Assembly: GCA_964412105.1 (NCBI GenBank)
Contig: CAYPNM010000010.1
Coordinates: forward strand, 1-64,000
Length of the DNA stretch: 64,000 bases
Direction of reading: 5' to 3'
Origin: JAKAGZ01 sp964412105
GTDB lineage: Bacteria > Bacteroidota > Ignavibacteria > Ignavibacteriales > Ignavibacteriaceae
The notes under the pieces: model-generated
The model's input: the letters and a program-made list of their open reading frames with translations, nothing else
Databases searched by the model: none
Told to the model about the DNA's origin: nothing
Position numbers and translations under genes: made by a program
Shown here: piece after piece, positions 1 to 9,205 of the stretch
Position numbering within the stretch: the stretch's first letter is position 1
Layout of the letters: each line of letters begins with the position of its first letter

Positions 1-36
1 ATATATTACATTATTCTTATTCCACGGGGTAAATAA

Positions 37-94
37 AACCGGATGAAATCCGGTTACATAGCGACCCATAATTAAAAGAACCCCAACGGGGTTC
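37..94. repeat. REP-like double-hairpin element
   Basis: Two short perfect hairpins lie 22 bases apart. The first has an 8-bp stem (37-44 with 48-55) and a 3-base loop. The second has a 7-bp stem (78-84 with 88-94) and a 3-base loop. Neither is followed by a T tract, so they do not look like terminators. Paired small palindromes of this kind are typical of dispersed REP-type repeats. I see no second copy in the window, so calling it a repeat family is an inference. Confidence 0.45.
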
Positions 95-196
95 AACATT
101 GTTATCTGACAATAAAATCCATTCCCAATACCCCTTTCATTACACCAGAAATCGATTTATTTCTTTTTTACGTTCCAATAGATCTCTAACAACCTT

Positions 197-229
197 CTGA
201 AAACGCTCTGATAACGCTCTGAAAACGCT
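197..229. repeat. 11-bp tandem repeat, three units
   Basis: Three head-to-tail copies of an 11-bp unit, CTGAAAACGCT, are present; the middle copy has one A-to-T change. The array is followed by TTCAAAAGGCC. The same unit recurs four times at 15707-15750, also on the plus strand and in non-coding sequence. Because 11 is not a multiple of three, the period argues against a coding repeat. Confidence 0.7.
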
Positions 230-363
230 TCAAAAGGCCTTAACTGCAATTGCTTGCCCTTGAAATCTGAACCTATACCCCGAATTTTGGCATTTGAATT
301 AATATTGTAAGTACATTTTTTATTAAATTAAGAAATCAAATTCATTAATTTCTCAAAGCAATT

Positions 364-987
364 ATGTCGTATTTATATTGCTCACTCATAGGTTATTTAT
401 TGGGCTCCATACCTACAGCCTACATCGTTTTGAAAAGAACTCAAAACGTTGATATTACAGAGACAGGTTCCGGCAATGTAGGTGCCATGAATTCATTTGA
501 AGTGAGTAATTCAAAGATTATAGGTATTCTGGTCTTTATAATAGATGCCTTGAAAGGATTGTTGAGCGTTTATTTATGTTTGCTCTTATTCCCTCTAAAT
601 TTTATATATCCGGCTCTGGCTTTATTCTTTGCAGTGTTCAGTCATTGCTTTAATCCGTGGATTAAATTTAAAGGAGGAAGAGGATTGGCAACTGCGGTTG
701 GTGGCTCTGTTATTTTATCTCCTTTTATTCCCGCTGCTTGGTGTGTCCTTTGGGCAATTGTTTATCTGTTTAAAAAGGATATACTTTTAGCTAATATTAG
801 TGCTGTAATTTTAACATTATTAGTATCTATTTCAACAACTGAAATTATTTATAAGTACTCATACCCGACACCGGATTCTTACGGTACTTTGGTGATGTTT
901 GTTGCTTCTATGCTTATCGTTATATTCATTAAACATATAGATCCGTTAAAAGAGATAATTGATAAATATTCTATGAAAAGGAAGTGA
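364..987 (+). CDS. plsY: Glycerol-3-phosphate acyltransferase PlsY
   Basis: This inner-membrane enzyme transfers an acyl group from acyl-phosphate to glycerol-3-phosphate, the first step of phospholipid synthesis. The 207-residue length is normal. Visible family motifs are GSGNVGA at residues 35-41 and KGGRGLAT starting at 103. Several hydrophobic segments account for the expected multi-pass topology. It begins at an ATG without a strong Shine-Dalgarno. The htrA start follows 1 nt after its stop, so plsY, htrA and purB form a tight, probably coupled transcription unit. The family call is secure. Confidence 0.93.
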   Translation: MSYLYCSLIGYLLGSIPTAYIVLKRTQNVDITETGSGNVGAMNSFEVSNSKIIGILVFIIDALKGLLSVYLCLLLFPLNFIYPALALFFAVFSHCFNPWIKFKGGRGLATAVGGSVILSPFIPAAWCVLWAIVYLFKKDILLANISAVILTLLVSISTTEIIYKYSYPTPDSYGTLVMFVASMLIVIFIKHIDPLKEIIDKYSMKRK

Positions 988-988
988 G

Positions 989-2164
989 ATGACCAAATTT
1001 GCAAAGATAATTTTAATAATTTCCGTTCTATTCTTTATAAGTGGTGGAATATTCTTCTATATTAATTCGCAGAAAGCTCCGCTTTACTTTTACGAAGGTG
1101 ACGCACAATCAAATACGGTTGGTAATCAGGAGACTCTTGCAAAATCTGATAAGGGAGTAACTGACTCTAGACAAACCGTAATAACCGAAACTGTAAAGAA
1201 AGTTAGTCCGGCTGTTGTTGGAATTAACGTTACCGAGATTATGCAGTACCAGAGCCCGTTTTATAACGATCCGTTTTGGCAATTTTTTGGCGACCAGGGC
1301 ACATATAGTCAAAAGGTTAAAGAACTTGGCTCAGGATTTATTATTTCTCCTGACGGTTATATAGTTACTAACGATCACGTTGCAGGAAATGCGTCTCAAA
1401 TAACAGTTACAGTTACAAATGGCAGGCAATATCATGCAAAGCTTATTGGCACCGATCACGCCTCTGATATTTCCCTGTTAAAAATAAATGATAAAAATCT
1501 CCCCTATGTTACCCTTGGGAATTCTGATAACAATATTATTGGTGAATGGGTTATTGCATTTGGTAATCCTTTTGGATTATTTGATATAAATGATAAGCCA
1601 ACTGTTACTGTGGGAGTAATTTCTTCTCTGGGAATGAATCTGGAGCCGCTCAATAATAGGTATTATCTGAATATGATTCAAACTGATGCCGCAATAAATG
1701 GAGGTAACAGTGGCGGACCATTGGTTAACAGTTTGGGAGAAGTTATTGGTATGAATACTCTTATTTATACTGCCAACGGAAGCCGTGGAAATATTGGCCT
1801 TGGATTTGCAATTCCCATAAATAAAGTGAAGAGAATAATTACTGAACTAAAAGAACATGGCAAAATTAATAGGAATTTTGAAGTTGGGCTGGGAGTCCAG
1901 ACTGTTGATGAAAGCCTCGCCAAAGCTTATGGTTTACCTGCCAGCAGAGGCGTTATAATTACACAGGTAGTTCCAGGCTCCCCTGCTGATAAATGTGGAA
2001 TTAAAGTACGCGACATTATTATTAAGGTTGATAACTATCGTATAAATAATCAGGAAATCCTCAAAAGTGTTTTTATGGAATTCCGGGTTGGCCAGAAGGT
2101 TACAATTAAATTATTGCGCGATGATAAAGAGATCACCACAGTTATGACTTTGGAACCTAAATGA
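989..2164 (+). CDS. HtrA/DegP-family serine protease
   Basis: An envelope quality-control protease with one N-terminal hydrophobic segment (about residues 5-24), probably a membrane anchor or uncleaved signal. The trypsin-like domain shows the triad H130 (in TNDHV), D160 (in ASDIS) and S241 (in GNSGGP). A single PDZ domain follows from about residue 300. With 391 residues and one PDZ it resembles DegS or short HtrA more than two-PDZ DegP. A strong AAAAGGAAG ribosome site lies just before the start. Its last codons overlap the purB start by 4 bp. Confidence 0.92.
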   Translation: MTKFAKIILIISVLFFISGGIFFYINSQKAPLYFYEGDAQSNTVGNQETLAKSDKGVTDSRQTVITETVKKVSPAVVGINVTEIMQYQSPFYNDPFWQFFGDQGTYSQKVKELGSGFIISPDGYIVTNDHVAGNASQITVTVTNGRQYHAKLIGTDHASDISLLKINDKNLPYVTLGNSDNNIIGEWVIAFGNPFGLFDINDKPTVTVGVISSLGMNLEPLNNRYYLNMIQTDAAINGGNSGGPLVNSLGEVIGMNTLIYTANGSRGNIGLGFAIPINKVKRIITELKEHGKINRNFEVGLGVQTVDESLAKAYGLPASRGVIITQVVPGSPADKCGIKVRDIIIKVDNYRINNQEILKSVFMEFRVGQKVTIKLLRDDKEITTVMTLEPK

Positions 2165-3462
2165 TTGAACGCTATACGCTCCCGGAAATGGGGAAAATCT
2201 GGAAGGATGAATTTAAGTTTAGTACCTGGCTGAAGATCGAGATACTCGCTTGTGAAGCTAGAAGCGAATTCGGTGAAATTCCCAAATCAGATGTCGATGA
2301 AATTAAAAGCAAAGCTAAGTTCGATGTAGCCAAAATTCTTGAAATTGAAAAGACTACCCGGCACGATGTAATAGCATTTTTAACTAATGTATCAGAATAT
2401 GTAGGCCCCGCTTCTCGGCATATTCATTATGGAATGACTTCTTCTGATATTCTTGATACAACACTCTCCTTTCAGATGAAAACCGCCGGTGAATTGCTGT
2501 TAAAAAGACTGCTGGAACTTAAAAGTGCTCTTAAGAAGAGAGCCATTGAACATAAGCATACAATTTGTATAGGAAGATCTCATGGCATTCACGCTGAACC
2601 GACAACAATGGGATTGAAATTTGCGCTGTGGTTTGAAGAAACGAAAAGGAATATTGATAGATTAGAAAAAGCAATTAAAGTAATAAGTGTTGGTCAAATC
2701 TCTGGGGCGGTCGGAACATTTGATCATTTATCTCCAAAAGTTGAAGAATATGTATGCGGTAAAATGGGACTCTCCCCTGCCCCCGTTTCAACTCAGGTGA
2801 TTCAAAGAGATCGGCACGCTGAATTTCTTACCACTCTCGCCGTTATTGCGGCCACCCTTGAAAAAATTTCTATCGAAATAAGGCATTTGCAAAGAACAGA
2901 AGTCCTGGAAGCCGAAGAATATTTTTCAAAAGGTCAGAAAGGTTCTTCAGCTATGCCGCATAAAAGAAATCCTATAATAAGCGAACGGATTACTGGACTT
3001 GCAAGAGTGCTTCGTGCAAATTCAATATCAGCACTTGAAAATGTCGCTCTTTGGCATGAAAGAGATATATCTCACTCTTCCGTTGAAAGAATTGTGGTTC
3101 CTGATAGCTGCATCGCTTTGGATTATATGCTGGATCTAATGACAAAGCTTATTTCAAACCTGGTGATCTATCCGGAAAACATGACCAGGAATTTAAATAT
3201 TACTCGCGGACTTATTTTTTCCCAAACAGTTCTTTTAAAGCTGGTCGATAAAGGTTTAACAAGGGAAGACGCATACAAAATGGTGCAGGATGTCGCGATG
3301 AAAGTATGGGCTGATCAACAATTGACATTTTTCCATGAATTGAATAAATCTGTGGAAATTAAAAAATATCTATCTGAAATTGAATTAAAGGAGATATTTG
3401 ATAACAAGAAAATGTTAAATAATGTAAATTTTATATTCGCTAGAACCATTGAAGCCGATTAA
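2161..3462 (+). CDS. purB: Adenylosuccinate lyase
   Basis: A cytoplasmic fumarase/aspartase-superfamily enzyme acting twice in purine synthesis: cleaving SAICAR to AICAR and adenylosuccinate to AMP, each time releasing fumarate. The superfamily signature GSSAMPHKRNP is at residues 261-271, and TSSDILDT near residue 95 is the second conserved loop. The length of 433 residues matches the short bacterial form. The start ATG overlaps the htrA stop (ATGA), which suggests translational coupling, although a protease-purine link has no obvious functional meaning. Confidence 0.95.
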   Translation: MIERYTLPEMGKIWKDEFKFSTWLKIEILACEARSEFGEIPKSDVDEIKSKAKFDVAKILEIEKTTRHDVIAFLTNVSEYVGPASRHIHYGMTSSDILDTTLSFQMKTAGELLLKRLLELKSALKKRAIEHKHTICIGRSHGIHAEPTTMGLKFALWFEETKRNIDRLEKAIKVISVGQISGAVGTFDHLSPKVEEYVCGKMGLSPAPVSTQVIQRDRHAEFLTTLAVIAATLEKISIEIRHLQRTEVLEAEEYFSKGQKGSSAMPHKRNPIISERITGLARVLRANSISALENVALWHERDISHSSVERIVVPDSCIALDYMLDLMTKLISNLVIYPENMTRNLNITRGLIFSQTVLLKLVDKGLTREDAYKMVQDVAMKVWADQQLTFFHELNKSVEIKKYLSEIELKEIFDNKKMLNNVNFIFARTIEAD

Positions 3463-3598
3463 TCACTTGAATTCCATTCATCATAATAGTATTGATTAAG
3501 TATCAAAATCTCAAAAAATTAGCATTCCATTTTATATACGGCATTTTTGGGAACAATTCCATATTGGAAACGTGTATTTTTAATAAATTATTGTAAAC

Positions 3599-5695
3599 AT
3601 GAAAATAACAACGGGACAATTAATGAGAAGAATATTAGTTCTATTACTGATTCTTACTGCAGCAAATCTTTATATAGCAAGTTCATCGGAGAAAAAGCCA
3701 TTTGATATAGTTGGCAATGATACAATAAAAGTTATTACTCCCGAGCCGTATATGGCCGAAGAAGATGAAATAATAAACACTATACTCGCGCGCTACCATT
3801 ATAAAAAATTCGATCTTGGTGATTCACTTTCATCTGTCATATTCGACAGATATATCAAATCTCTGGATTATAACCGGGTCTTTTTTCTTGCTTCGGATAT
3901 AAAGGATTTCGAAAAGTATCGGTTTCAATTGGACGATGATTTTAAGGATGGAGATGTTAAGCCCGAATTTTACATTTATAATGTTTTTATGGATAGATTA
4001 AAAAACAGAATAGATTTTGTCCATAAACTTCTTAAAAAAGGTTTCGATTTCTCAAAGAATGAAGAATATGAATTTAATCGGGATAGCGCCGCCTGGCCCA
4101 AAGATACAACTGATTGGAATGAAATCTGGAGAAAAAAAGTAAAAAGTGACGCCATTAGTTATTTGCTGGTTGGAAAAAGCTGGCCTGCTATAGACAGTTC
4201 TCTTCAAAAAAGATATGATAATTATCTTAGGGCTTTTTCCCAGTTGAATAGTGAAGATGTATTTCAGATTGCTATGAACGCTTTGACCGAATCGATTGAT
4301 CCGCATACAGATTATCTTTCACCGGTCTCATCTGAAAACTTTAAAATTGATATGGCAAGAACTCTCGAAGGAATCGGCGCACAGCTCACAACAGAAGATG
4401 AATACACTAAGGTAAATGAAGTGCTTCCCGGTGGTCCTGCATTTAAAAGTGACCTTCTTCATAACGGAGATAAAATCATCGGTGTTGCTCAGGGTGATAA
4501 AGGAGAAATGGTTGATGTAATTGGATGGAGATTGAATGATGTGGTTCAATTAATAAGAGGACCTAAAGGAACCATTGTAAGACTTCAGATAATTCCGGCG
4601 GCTGGTGGCGTTAACGCTACTCCAAAAGAGATTAAGCTGACGAGAGATAAGGTCAAACTTACTGAAATGTCTGCTAAGGATGACACACTGGATATTATTA
4701 ATGATAAAGTACCTTTTCGTTTTGGTGTGATCTCAATCCCTGCCTTTTACATTGATATGGATGCAAAAGTCAAGGGCGACAAAAATTATAAAAGCACAAC
4801 TCATGATGTAAAGAAAATACTGGATGAATTAAAAAAAGAAAAAGTTGATGGAATTATACTTGATCTCAGGAATAATGGAGGTGGCTCGCTCCAGGAAGCA
4901 ATTTCTCTAACAGGACTATTTATTAAGAAAGGACCGGTCGTCCAGGTTAAAAGTTCAGATGGATCAATAGACGTTGAAAAGGATCCCGATAACGGAATAG
5001 CTTATAATGGTCCGCTTATTGTCTTGGTAAATAGATTTAGCGCTTCAGCATCCGAAATTTTTGCTGCTGCACTTCAGGATTATGGTAGGGCCATAATTGT
5101 TGGTGAAAATACCTATGGAAAAGGCACAGTTCAAAATCTTATCGACCTTAATAGAGTAACTAGAAGATCGGATGGTAAGTTCGGGCAGCTTAAATTGACC
5201 ATTGCGAAATTTTACAGGGTTACAGGTGGCAGCACTCAACACTTGGGAGTTAAACCGGATATTTCCTTCCCTTCTGCATATTCTGCTGCAGAGTTCGGAG
5301 AAAGTTCTCAGCCCAGTGCTCTGCCATGGGATCAGATAAAAGCTGCTATGTTCACTCCTTATGGAAACATAAAAAAATATATACCTGAACTTGAGAAAAA
5401 GCACGAAGAAAGAATTAAAAACAGTCCATTATTCCAGGACTTAATTGCTAATACAAAAGAATTAAAAGAATCTTTGAATAAAAAATATGTTTCTCTGGAT
5501 CTTAAAGTTCGCAAAAAAGAAAAGGAAGAAGAAGAACAAAAAGATCTTGAAAGAGAAAACAAATTAAGAAAGAAGGAAGGTCTAAAGCTTCTGAAGAAAG
5601 GCGAAGTTCCTGAAGATTCTAAAAAGCCAAAAGATGCTGAACTTGAAGAAAGTGGTTATATTTTATCGGATTACATCCTGATGACAGTGGGATAG
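3599..5695 (+). CDS. prc: C-terminal processing protease (Prc/Tsp, S41A)
   Basis: A periplasmic protease of the Prc/Tsp family, which degrades or trims envelope proteins from their C termini. An N-terminal signal segment covers residues 10-30. A helical Prc N-terminal region follows, then a PDZ domain (EGIGAQL near 255) and the S41 catalytic core. The Ser/Lys dyad is S483 (in SASASE) and K508 (in YGKGTVQ); their 25-residue spacing matches E. coli Prc. The C-terminal region from about residue 560 is lysine/glutamate rich and probably coiled. At 698 residues it is close to E. coli Prc. It is monocistronic, with its own terminator. Confidence 0.94.
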   Translation: MKITTGQLMRRILVLLLILTAANLYIASSSEKKPFDIVGNDTIKVITPEPYMAEEDEIINTILARYHYKKFDLGDSLSSVIFDRYIKSLDYNRVFFLASDIKDFEKYRFQLDDDFKDGDVKPEFYIYNVFMDRLKNRIDFVHKLLKKGFDFSKNEEYEFNRDSAAWPKDTTDWNEIWRKKVKSDAISYLLVGKSWPAIDSSLQKRYDNYLRAFSQLNSEDVFQIAMNALTESIDPHTDYLSPVSSENFKIDMARTLEGIGAQLTTEDEYTKVNEVLPGGPAFKSDLLHNGDKIIGVAQGDKGEMVDVIGWRLNDVVQLIRGPKGTIVRLQIIPAAGGVNATPKEIKLTRDKVKLTEMSAKDDTLDIINDKVPFRFGVISIPAFYIDMDAKVKGDKNYKSTTHDVKKILDELKKEKVDGIILDLRNNGGGSLQEAISLTGLFIKKGPVVQVKSSDGSIDVEKDPDNGIAYNGPLIVLVNRFSASASEIFAAALQDYGRAIIVGENTYGKGTVQNLIDLNRVTRRSDGKFGQLKLTIAKFYRVTGGSTQHLGVKPDISFPSAYSAAEFGESSQPSALPWDQIKAAMFTPYGNIKKYIPELEKKHEERIKNSPLFQDLIANTKELKESLNKKYVSLDLKVRKKEKEEEEQKDLERENKLRKKEGLKLLKKGEVPEDSKKPKDAELEESGYILSDYILMTVG

Positions 5696-5726
5696 ATTTG
5701 CAATATTTAAATGGATGATTTATTAT

Positions 5727-5752
5727 GGCAGGTATTACTCCTGCCTTTTTTA
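5727..5752 (+). terminator. Rho-independent terminator after prc
   Basis: A 6-bp GC-rich stem (GGCAGG with CCTGCC) is followed directly by a run of T residues. It lies 31 bp after the prc stop and before the methyltransferase start, so it insulates the two genes. Confidence 0.85.
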
Positions 5753-5783
5753 TTGGCACTTACTAACAAGGTATTAATTATTT

Positions 5784-6635
5784 ATGAATAATTTTACAAT
5801 TACAGATATAGAAAATTATTACGACCAGACAGAAGTCCATTACAAAATGTTCTGGAAGCTTGAGGAAGCAGCAGGCCTGCATTATGGTATTTGGGATGCA
5901 TCTACACATAGCATAGGTGATGCAATACTGAACACAAACAGATACCTGGTAAATATTGGTAAAATAAACAAGGGGCATAATGTATTGGATGCAGGATGTG
6001 GAATAGGCGGGTCTTCAATTTTCCTTGCAAAGAACATCGGATGTAAAGTTCACGGAATAACCTTAAGCAAAAAGCAATCTGAAACTGCAAAATCCTTGGC
6101 AGAAAAAAATAATGTAAGCAATCTCGCAGAATTTTCACAAGCCAACTACCTGGAAACCGGCTTTAATGACAATAGCTTTGATATAGTTTGGGCTATTGAA
6201 AGTTTTGGTTCCGCATCGGATAAATCTTTGTTCTTCAAGGAAATGAAAAGAATTCTCAAACCGGGCGGTAGAATTCTATTTGCGGATATGTTTAAACCTA
6301 TGACCTATGATATATCGCTGAATAAAACGATGCAGATAATGCTTAACGGATGGGCCATCTCGGATATACTTTCAATTGAAGAATTAAATTCATTGTCTGA
6401 TAAATTTGATTTTGAAGTAACTCAGATAAAAGACGCAACAAAGCTGATAAAAAAATCAGTCAATGTGATCTATTACGCTTCAATACTTGGGCTTTTTGGA
6501 ACAAAGATTTATAATTTTTTTAAGGAAGCTAGCTACTTTTCCAGGATACATTACACAACAGGATTCGCTCAGAAGAGAGCCTATAAAAAGGGCGACTGGG
6601 GATATTATTTGGTAGTTTGTGAGAAAAAGGACTAA
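5784..6635 (+). CDS. Class I SAM-dependent methyltransferase
   Basis: A 283-residue methyltransferase with a Rossmann core. The SAM-binding motif I reads VLDAGCGIGG from residue 67, and the motif with FDIVWAIES and LKPGG follows in the expected order. The overall shape resembles small-molecule C/N/O-methyltransferases of the tocopherol, sarcosine or cyclopropane-synthase type. The tyrosine-rich N terminus (ENYYDQTEVHYKMFW) is also seen in that group. The substrate cannot be told from sequence. No biosynthetic partner is nearby, so the role is unknown. Confidence 0.8.
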   Translation: MNNFTITDIENYYDQTEVHYKMFWKLEEAAGLHYGIWDASTHSIGDAILNTNRYLVNIGKINKGHNVLDAGCGIGGSSIFLAKNIGCKVHGITLSKKQSETAKSLAEKNNVSNLAEFSQANYLETGFNDNSFDIVWAIESFGSASDKSLFFKEMKRILKPGGRILFADMFKPMTYDISLNKTMQIMLNGWAISDILSIEELNSLSDKFDFEVTQIKDATKLIKKSVNVIYYASILGLFGTKIYNFFKEASYFSRIHYTTGFAQKRAYKKGDWGYYLVVCEKKD

Positions 6636-6818
6636 TTACTAAATCTTGAAAACACCGGCTATAAACTTCTGATAATTGCAAAATAAAAATCTGCCTTTCA
6701 TTCAGCAGTCACAAAATTTGCTCGCCCATCTTGTCGTTGCATTCGACCTCACGGAAGTAAAAAACAAGTTAAGCAATCAAAAACATTCGAATCTTTGGAA
6801 TATTTAACGAATACACTC

Positions 6819-6833
6819 TGGCACAATTGTTTA
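6819..6833 (+). promoter_or_regulatory. Weak candidate sigma-54 promoter
   Basis: TGGCACA followed by four bases and TTTA gives a perfect -24 half but a poor -12 half; the consensus is TGGCACG-N4-TTGC. It lies 45 bp before the start of the small secreted protein gene at 6878. Taken alone it would be unconvincing. It is listed because the downstream cluster ends in a sigma-54 activator and a better site lies at 7529. Confidence 0.3.
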
Positions 6834-6877
6834 AGTATCCTTTTTGAAATCGTTAATACATAATAAAGAGGTACAAA

Positions 6878-7354
6878 ATGAGACGCATAATTAATTTTTC
6901 TGTTATTGTAATTACTGCAGTTATGGTATCCGGTGCAGCTTATGCACAGAATGCTTCACAACTTCAAAATAAAAACCAGCTGAAAAAACAGAACCAGGTA
7001 AAAGAACAGAACCAGATAAAAGAACAGAACCAGGTAAAGTCTGAAATTAAAACAAATGGTACTCAGTTGAGAAAAAACTGGGTTGATCTTGATGGCGATG
7101 GTATCTGTGATAACTATTCTTCTGCCTCTAGAGTAAGGAACATGAAGGCTTACGGTGGGAAAGGTATGGGATCGCAAAATGGTCTAAAATCCTTCGGAAA
7201 TGGTTCAGGATATCGATTCGGTGATGGAAGCGGATTACATCCACAGGATGGTACAGGATTAGGATTTAAATATGGAGTTGGTACGGGAACGGGAAGTGGC
7301 ACAGGTATATGTGATGGAACCGGTCCAAAAGGAAATGCTAAAGGAAGAAGATAA
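6878..7354 (+). CDS. Small secreted Gln/Asn- and Gly-rich protein
   Basis: I do not recognise this 158-residue protein. It has a clear signal peptide ending near AYA-QN (residue 24). A hydrophilic tract of short repeats of the KEQNQ type covers about residues 28-54. Next comes WVDLDGDGICDNY (about 69-81), an acidic loop of the calcium-binding D-x-D-x-D-G kind. The glycine-rich C-terminal half has repeated GxG units, a CDGTG motif and a basic end. The next gene shares the acidic motif. A metal-binding envelope role is plausible from composition but is only inferred. Confidence 0.75.
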   Translation: MRRIINFSVIVITAVMVSGAAYAQNASQLQNKNQLKKQNQVKEQNQIKEQNQVKSEIKTNGTQLRKNWVDLDGDGICDNYSSASRVRNMKAYGGKGMGSQNGLKSFGNGSGYRFGDGSGLHPQDGTGLGFKYGVGTGTGSGTGICDGTGPKGNAKGRR

Positions 7355-7380
7355 TTATATTTCTTGAGCCTGAGTACGAA

Positions 7381-7409
7381 AGAGCAGCTTTATTGCTGCT
7401 CTTTTTTTA
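7381..7409 (+). terminator. Rho-independent terminator
   Basis: An 8-bp perfect stem (AGAGCAGC with GCTGCTCT), a 6-base loop and seven T residues follow the small secreted protein gene by 26 bp. This separates that gene from the one at 7574. Confidence 0.88.
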
Positions 7410-7528
7410 TTATAAATCAATTCGACCATTTCGTCGATATTACCCGTCTGTTTTGTCGACAATAAGATTTCTATTAGTAATAAAGCTCATTTTTGATCAA
7501 AATAAGGCCATCCATAATCTCTTTTCTA

Positions 7529-7544
7529 TGGCATAACGATTGAT
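7529..7544 (+). promoter_or_regulatory. Candidate sigma-54 (-24/-12) promoter
   Basis: TGGCATA, four bases, then TTGAT matches the sigma-54 consensus TGGCACG-N4-TTGCW with correct spacing and one mismatch in the critical -12 GC (here GA). It is 30 bp before the ATG at 7574, a sensible position. The co-directional cluster ends with a sigma-54-dependent response regulator, which makes autoregulation plausible. Confirmation needs a transcription start site. Confidence 0.45.
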
Positions 7545-7573
7545 TTATAAGAAATAAATAAAAAGAGTTTAAG

Positions 7574-8026
7574 ATGAAAAATTTGATTTTTTTTATAGCA
7601 CTGGTTTTTGCAATGGCTGTATTCTCATCTGATCTTACATACTCTCAGGATACAACCAAAGCAGATGCTAAAAATAAAAAGCCAACTACGGGTGTTAAGC
7701 ATCAGTATAGACACAGAACACAAAACTTCGTTGATAAAAACGGCGACGGTTACAATGATAATGCTCCCGATGATGATGGCGACGGCATACCAAATGGTCT
7801 CGACCCGGATTATGTTAAAAAATCTGAATTAAAGAATAACAAAGACCTGCCCTACATTGACCTGAATGGGGACGGTATAAATGATAACCTGCAGAAAAAA
7901 GGAAAGAATAAAAATAAAGGAAGAAACTCTCATAAAAATATTAAACCTCAGGATGGAACAAATTCAGGTAATAATACACAGGGTAAAGGACAAAATGACG
8001 CGGGTAAAAAGCGGGGTAAAGGATGA
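7574..8026 (+). CDS. Secreted protein with Asp/Gly calcium-binding-type motifs
   Basis: A 150-residue protein of unknown function. A signal peptide ends near residue 24 (DLTYSQ). Two copies of an F/Y-V/I-D-x-N-G-D-G-x-N-D-N motif are visible (about residues 53-65 and 94-106), plus a central DDDGDGIPNGLDPD segment like thrombospondin type-3 repeats, which bind calcium. The C terminus is lysine/asparagine/glycine rich. The gene at 6878 carries one copy of the same motif, so the two products are probably related by function. The next gene overlaps the stop by 4 bp. Confidence 0.75.
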   Translation: MKNLIFFIALVFAMAVFSSDLTYSQDTTKADAKNKKPTTGVKHQYRHRTQNFVDKNGDGYNDNAPDDDGDGIPNGLDPDYVKKSELKNNKDLPYIDLNGDGINDNLQKKGKNKNKGRNSHKNIKPQDGTNSGNNTQGKGQNDAGKKRGKG

Positions 8027-9195
8027 TTGTTCAATTATTAAAGAACTGTAAAAGAAGATTATTTGGTATCATAATAATTTCTATCTTGGCTTCTCCTTTT
8101 ACTCCTGCACAATGGAATTTCACCATTACAACCGAGCACGAATTTAATAGTAATCCTTTTCGTTCTCCTTTTCCGGAGCAGCAGTTCAATTCTTCGTTTA
8201 ATATAGGTATTCAGAAAGATTTTAAAGACTTAAGCCTGCTTTATTATGGCAGTTATTCTCGTTTCTATGAAACCAACGAAAGGAATTCATACTGGCATCA
8301 ATTAGGATTTTATAATAATGATGAATCCACAAAATTTGGTGCTTATGTCGAACAGAGATACAATACAGTTAATTACGAATTTTTTAATTATTCTGATGTT
8401 GCCGGTTATTTAAAACAAAATATAGACTGGAGTTTTATGAATACTCTACTACAAACTTCAGTTACCTATAAATGGTATAATAACTTAAAATCATATAACA
8501 ATGCTTTGTTCACTTTGGGATTTCAGATTAACAAAAGCTTTGAGTCTAAAACTACTTTTATCATTCAATCGCTTTTGTCTTACAAAAATTACGTAAACAC
8601 CGGAACCGGGTCTTTAACGCAGACTGGAAGTGGCAAAGGAATGATGTCTGGATATGGATATAATAGGACATACAACGATACAATATCGTATCCCAAAGTA
8701 ACATCAACTCAAATATTTAGCAGCGTGAGAATTGCACAATCAGTATTTGAAAATACAGGCATAGCTGCTTACTATCAAAACCGCTCATTGATTGAAGGAT
8801 CCGGAACATGGTACGGGGGCACAAATTATAATTACGGCGATGAATCCGATCTATATGATGATCCGATAAGCAGAAGAGAAAATACTTTTGGCTTTGAATT
8901 AACTCAGATTCTCCCGGAATTAATAGTTTTAAAGTCAGGCTATATGCATAGCAATCGTACCTATCCGTCACAGGGTATTTACAACGATGCTATAACTCTC
9001 GTACAAGAACTAAACAGGAATGATAAACAAATTTATTATTACGTAAACATCTCAAAAAATTTCTTGTTAAATGAAGAGTCGGGACAATCATTAAATCTTA
9101 ACTTAGCTTACAATTACATAAACAATGAATCAAACAGTTTTTGGTATAATTATAACCTTAGACAAGTTTCACTAAATCTTGGCTTTGTATTTTAA
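8023..9195 (+). CDS. Putative outer-membrane beta-barrel protein
   Basis: No named family is recognised. The 390-residue product has an N-terminal signal segment (hydrophobic about residues 14-28, then TPAQW). The rest is rich in aromatic residues and alternating polar/hydrophobic stretches and ends in LNLGFVF, a terminal phenylalanine typical of outer-membrane barrels. The ATGA overlap with the preceding secreted-protein gene indicates coupled translation, so the two probably act together at the cell surface. Confidence 0.7.
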   Translation: MIVQLLKNCKRRLFGIIIISILASPFTPAQWNFTITTEHEFNSNPFRSPFPEQQFNSSFNIGIQKDFKDLSLLYYGSYSRFYETNERNSYWHQLGFYNNDESTKFGAYVEQRYNTVNYEFFNYSDVAGYLKQNIDWSFMNTLLQTSVTYKWYNNLKSYNNALFTLGFQINKSFESKTTFIIQSLLSYKNYVNTGTGSLTQTGSGKGMMSGYGYNRTYNDTISYPKVTSTQIFSSVRIAQSVFENTGIAAYYQNRSLIEGSGTWYGGTNYNYGDESDLYDDPISRRENTFGFELTQILPELIVLKSGYMHSNRTYPSQGIYNDAITLVQELNRNDKQIYYYVNISKNFLLNEESGQSLNLNLAYNYINNESNSFWYNYNLRQVSLNLGFVF

Positions 9196-9205
9196 GGAAA
9201 CACGT

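Larger units (their letters stand above)
1..363. other. Non-coding region upstream of plsY
   Basis: No convincing gene lies here. The stretch holds a two-hairpin REP-like element near its left edge and a three-unit 11-bp tandem repeat at 197-229, both listed separately. The last 60 bases are AT-rich and probably contain the plsY promoter, but I cannot point to a clear promoter box. Confidence 0.6.
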
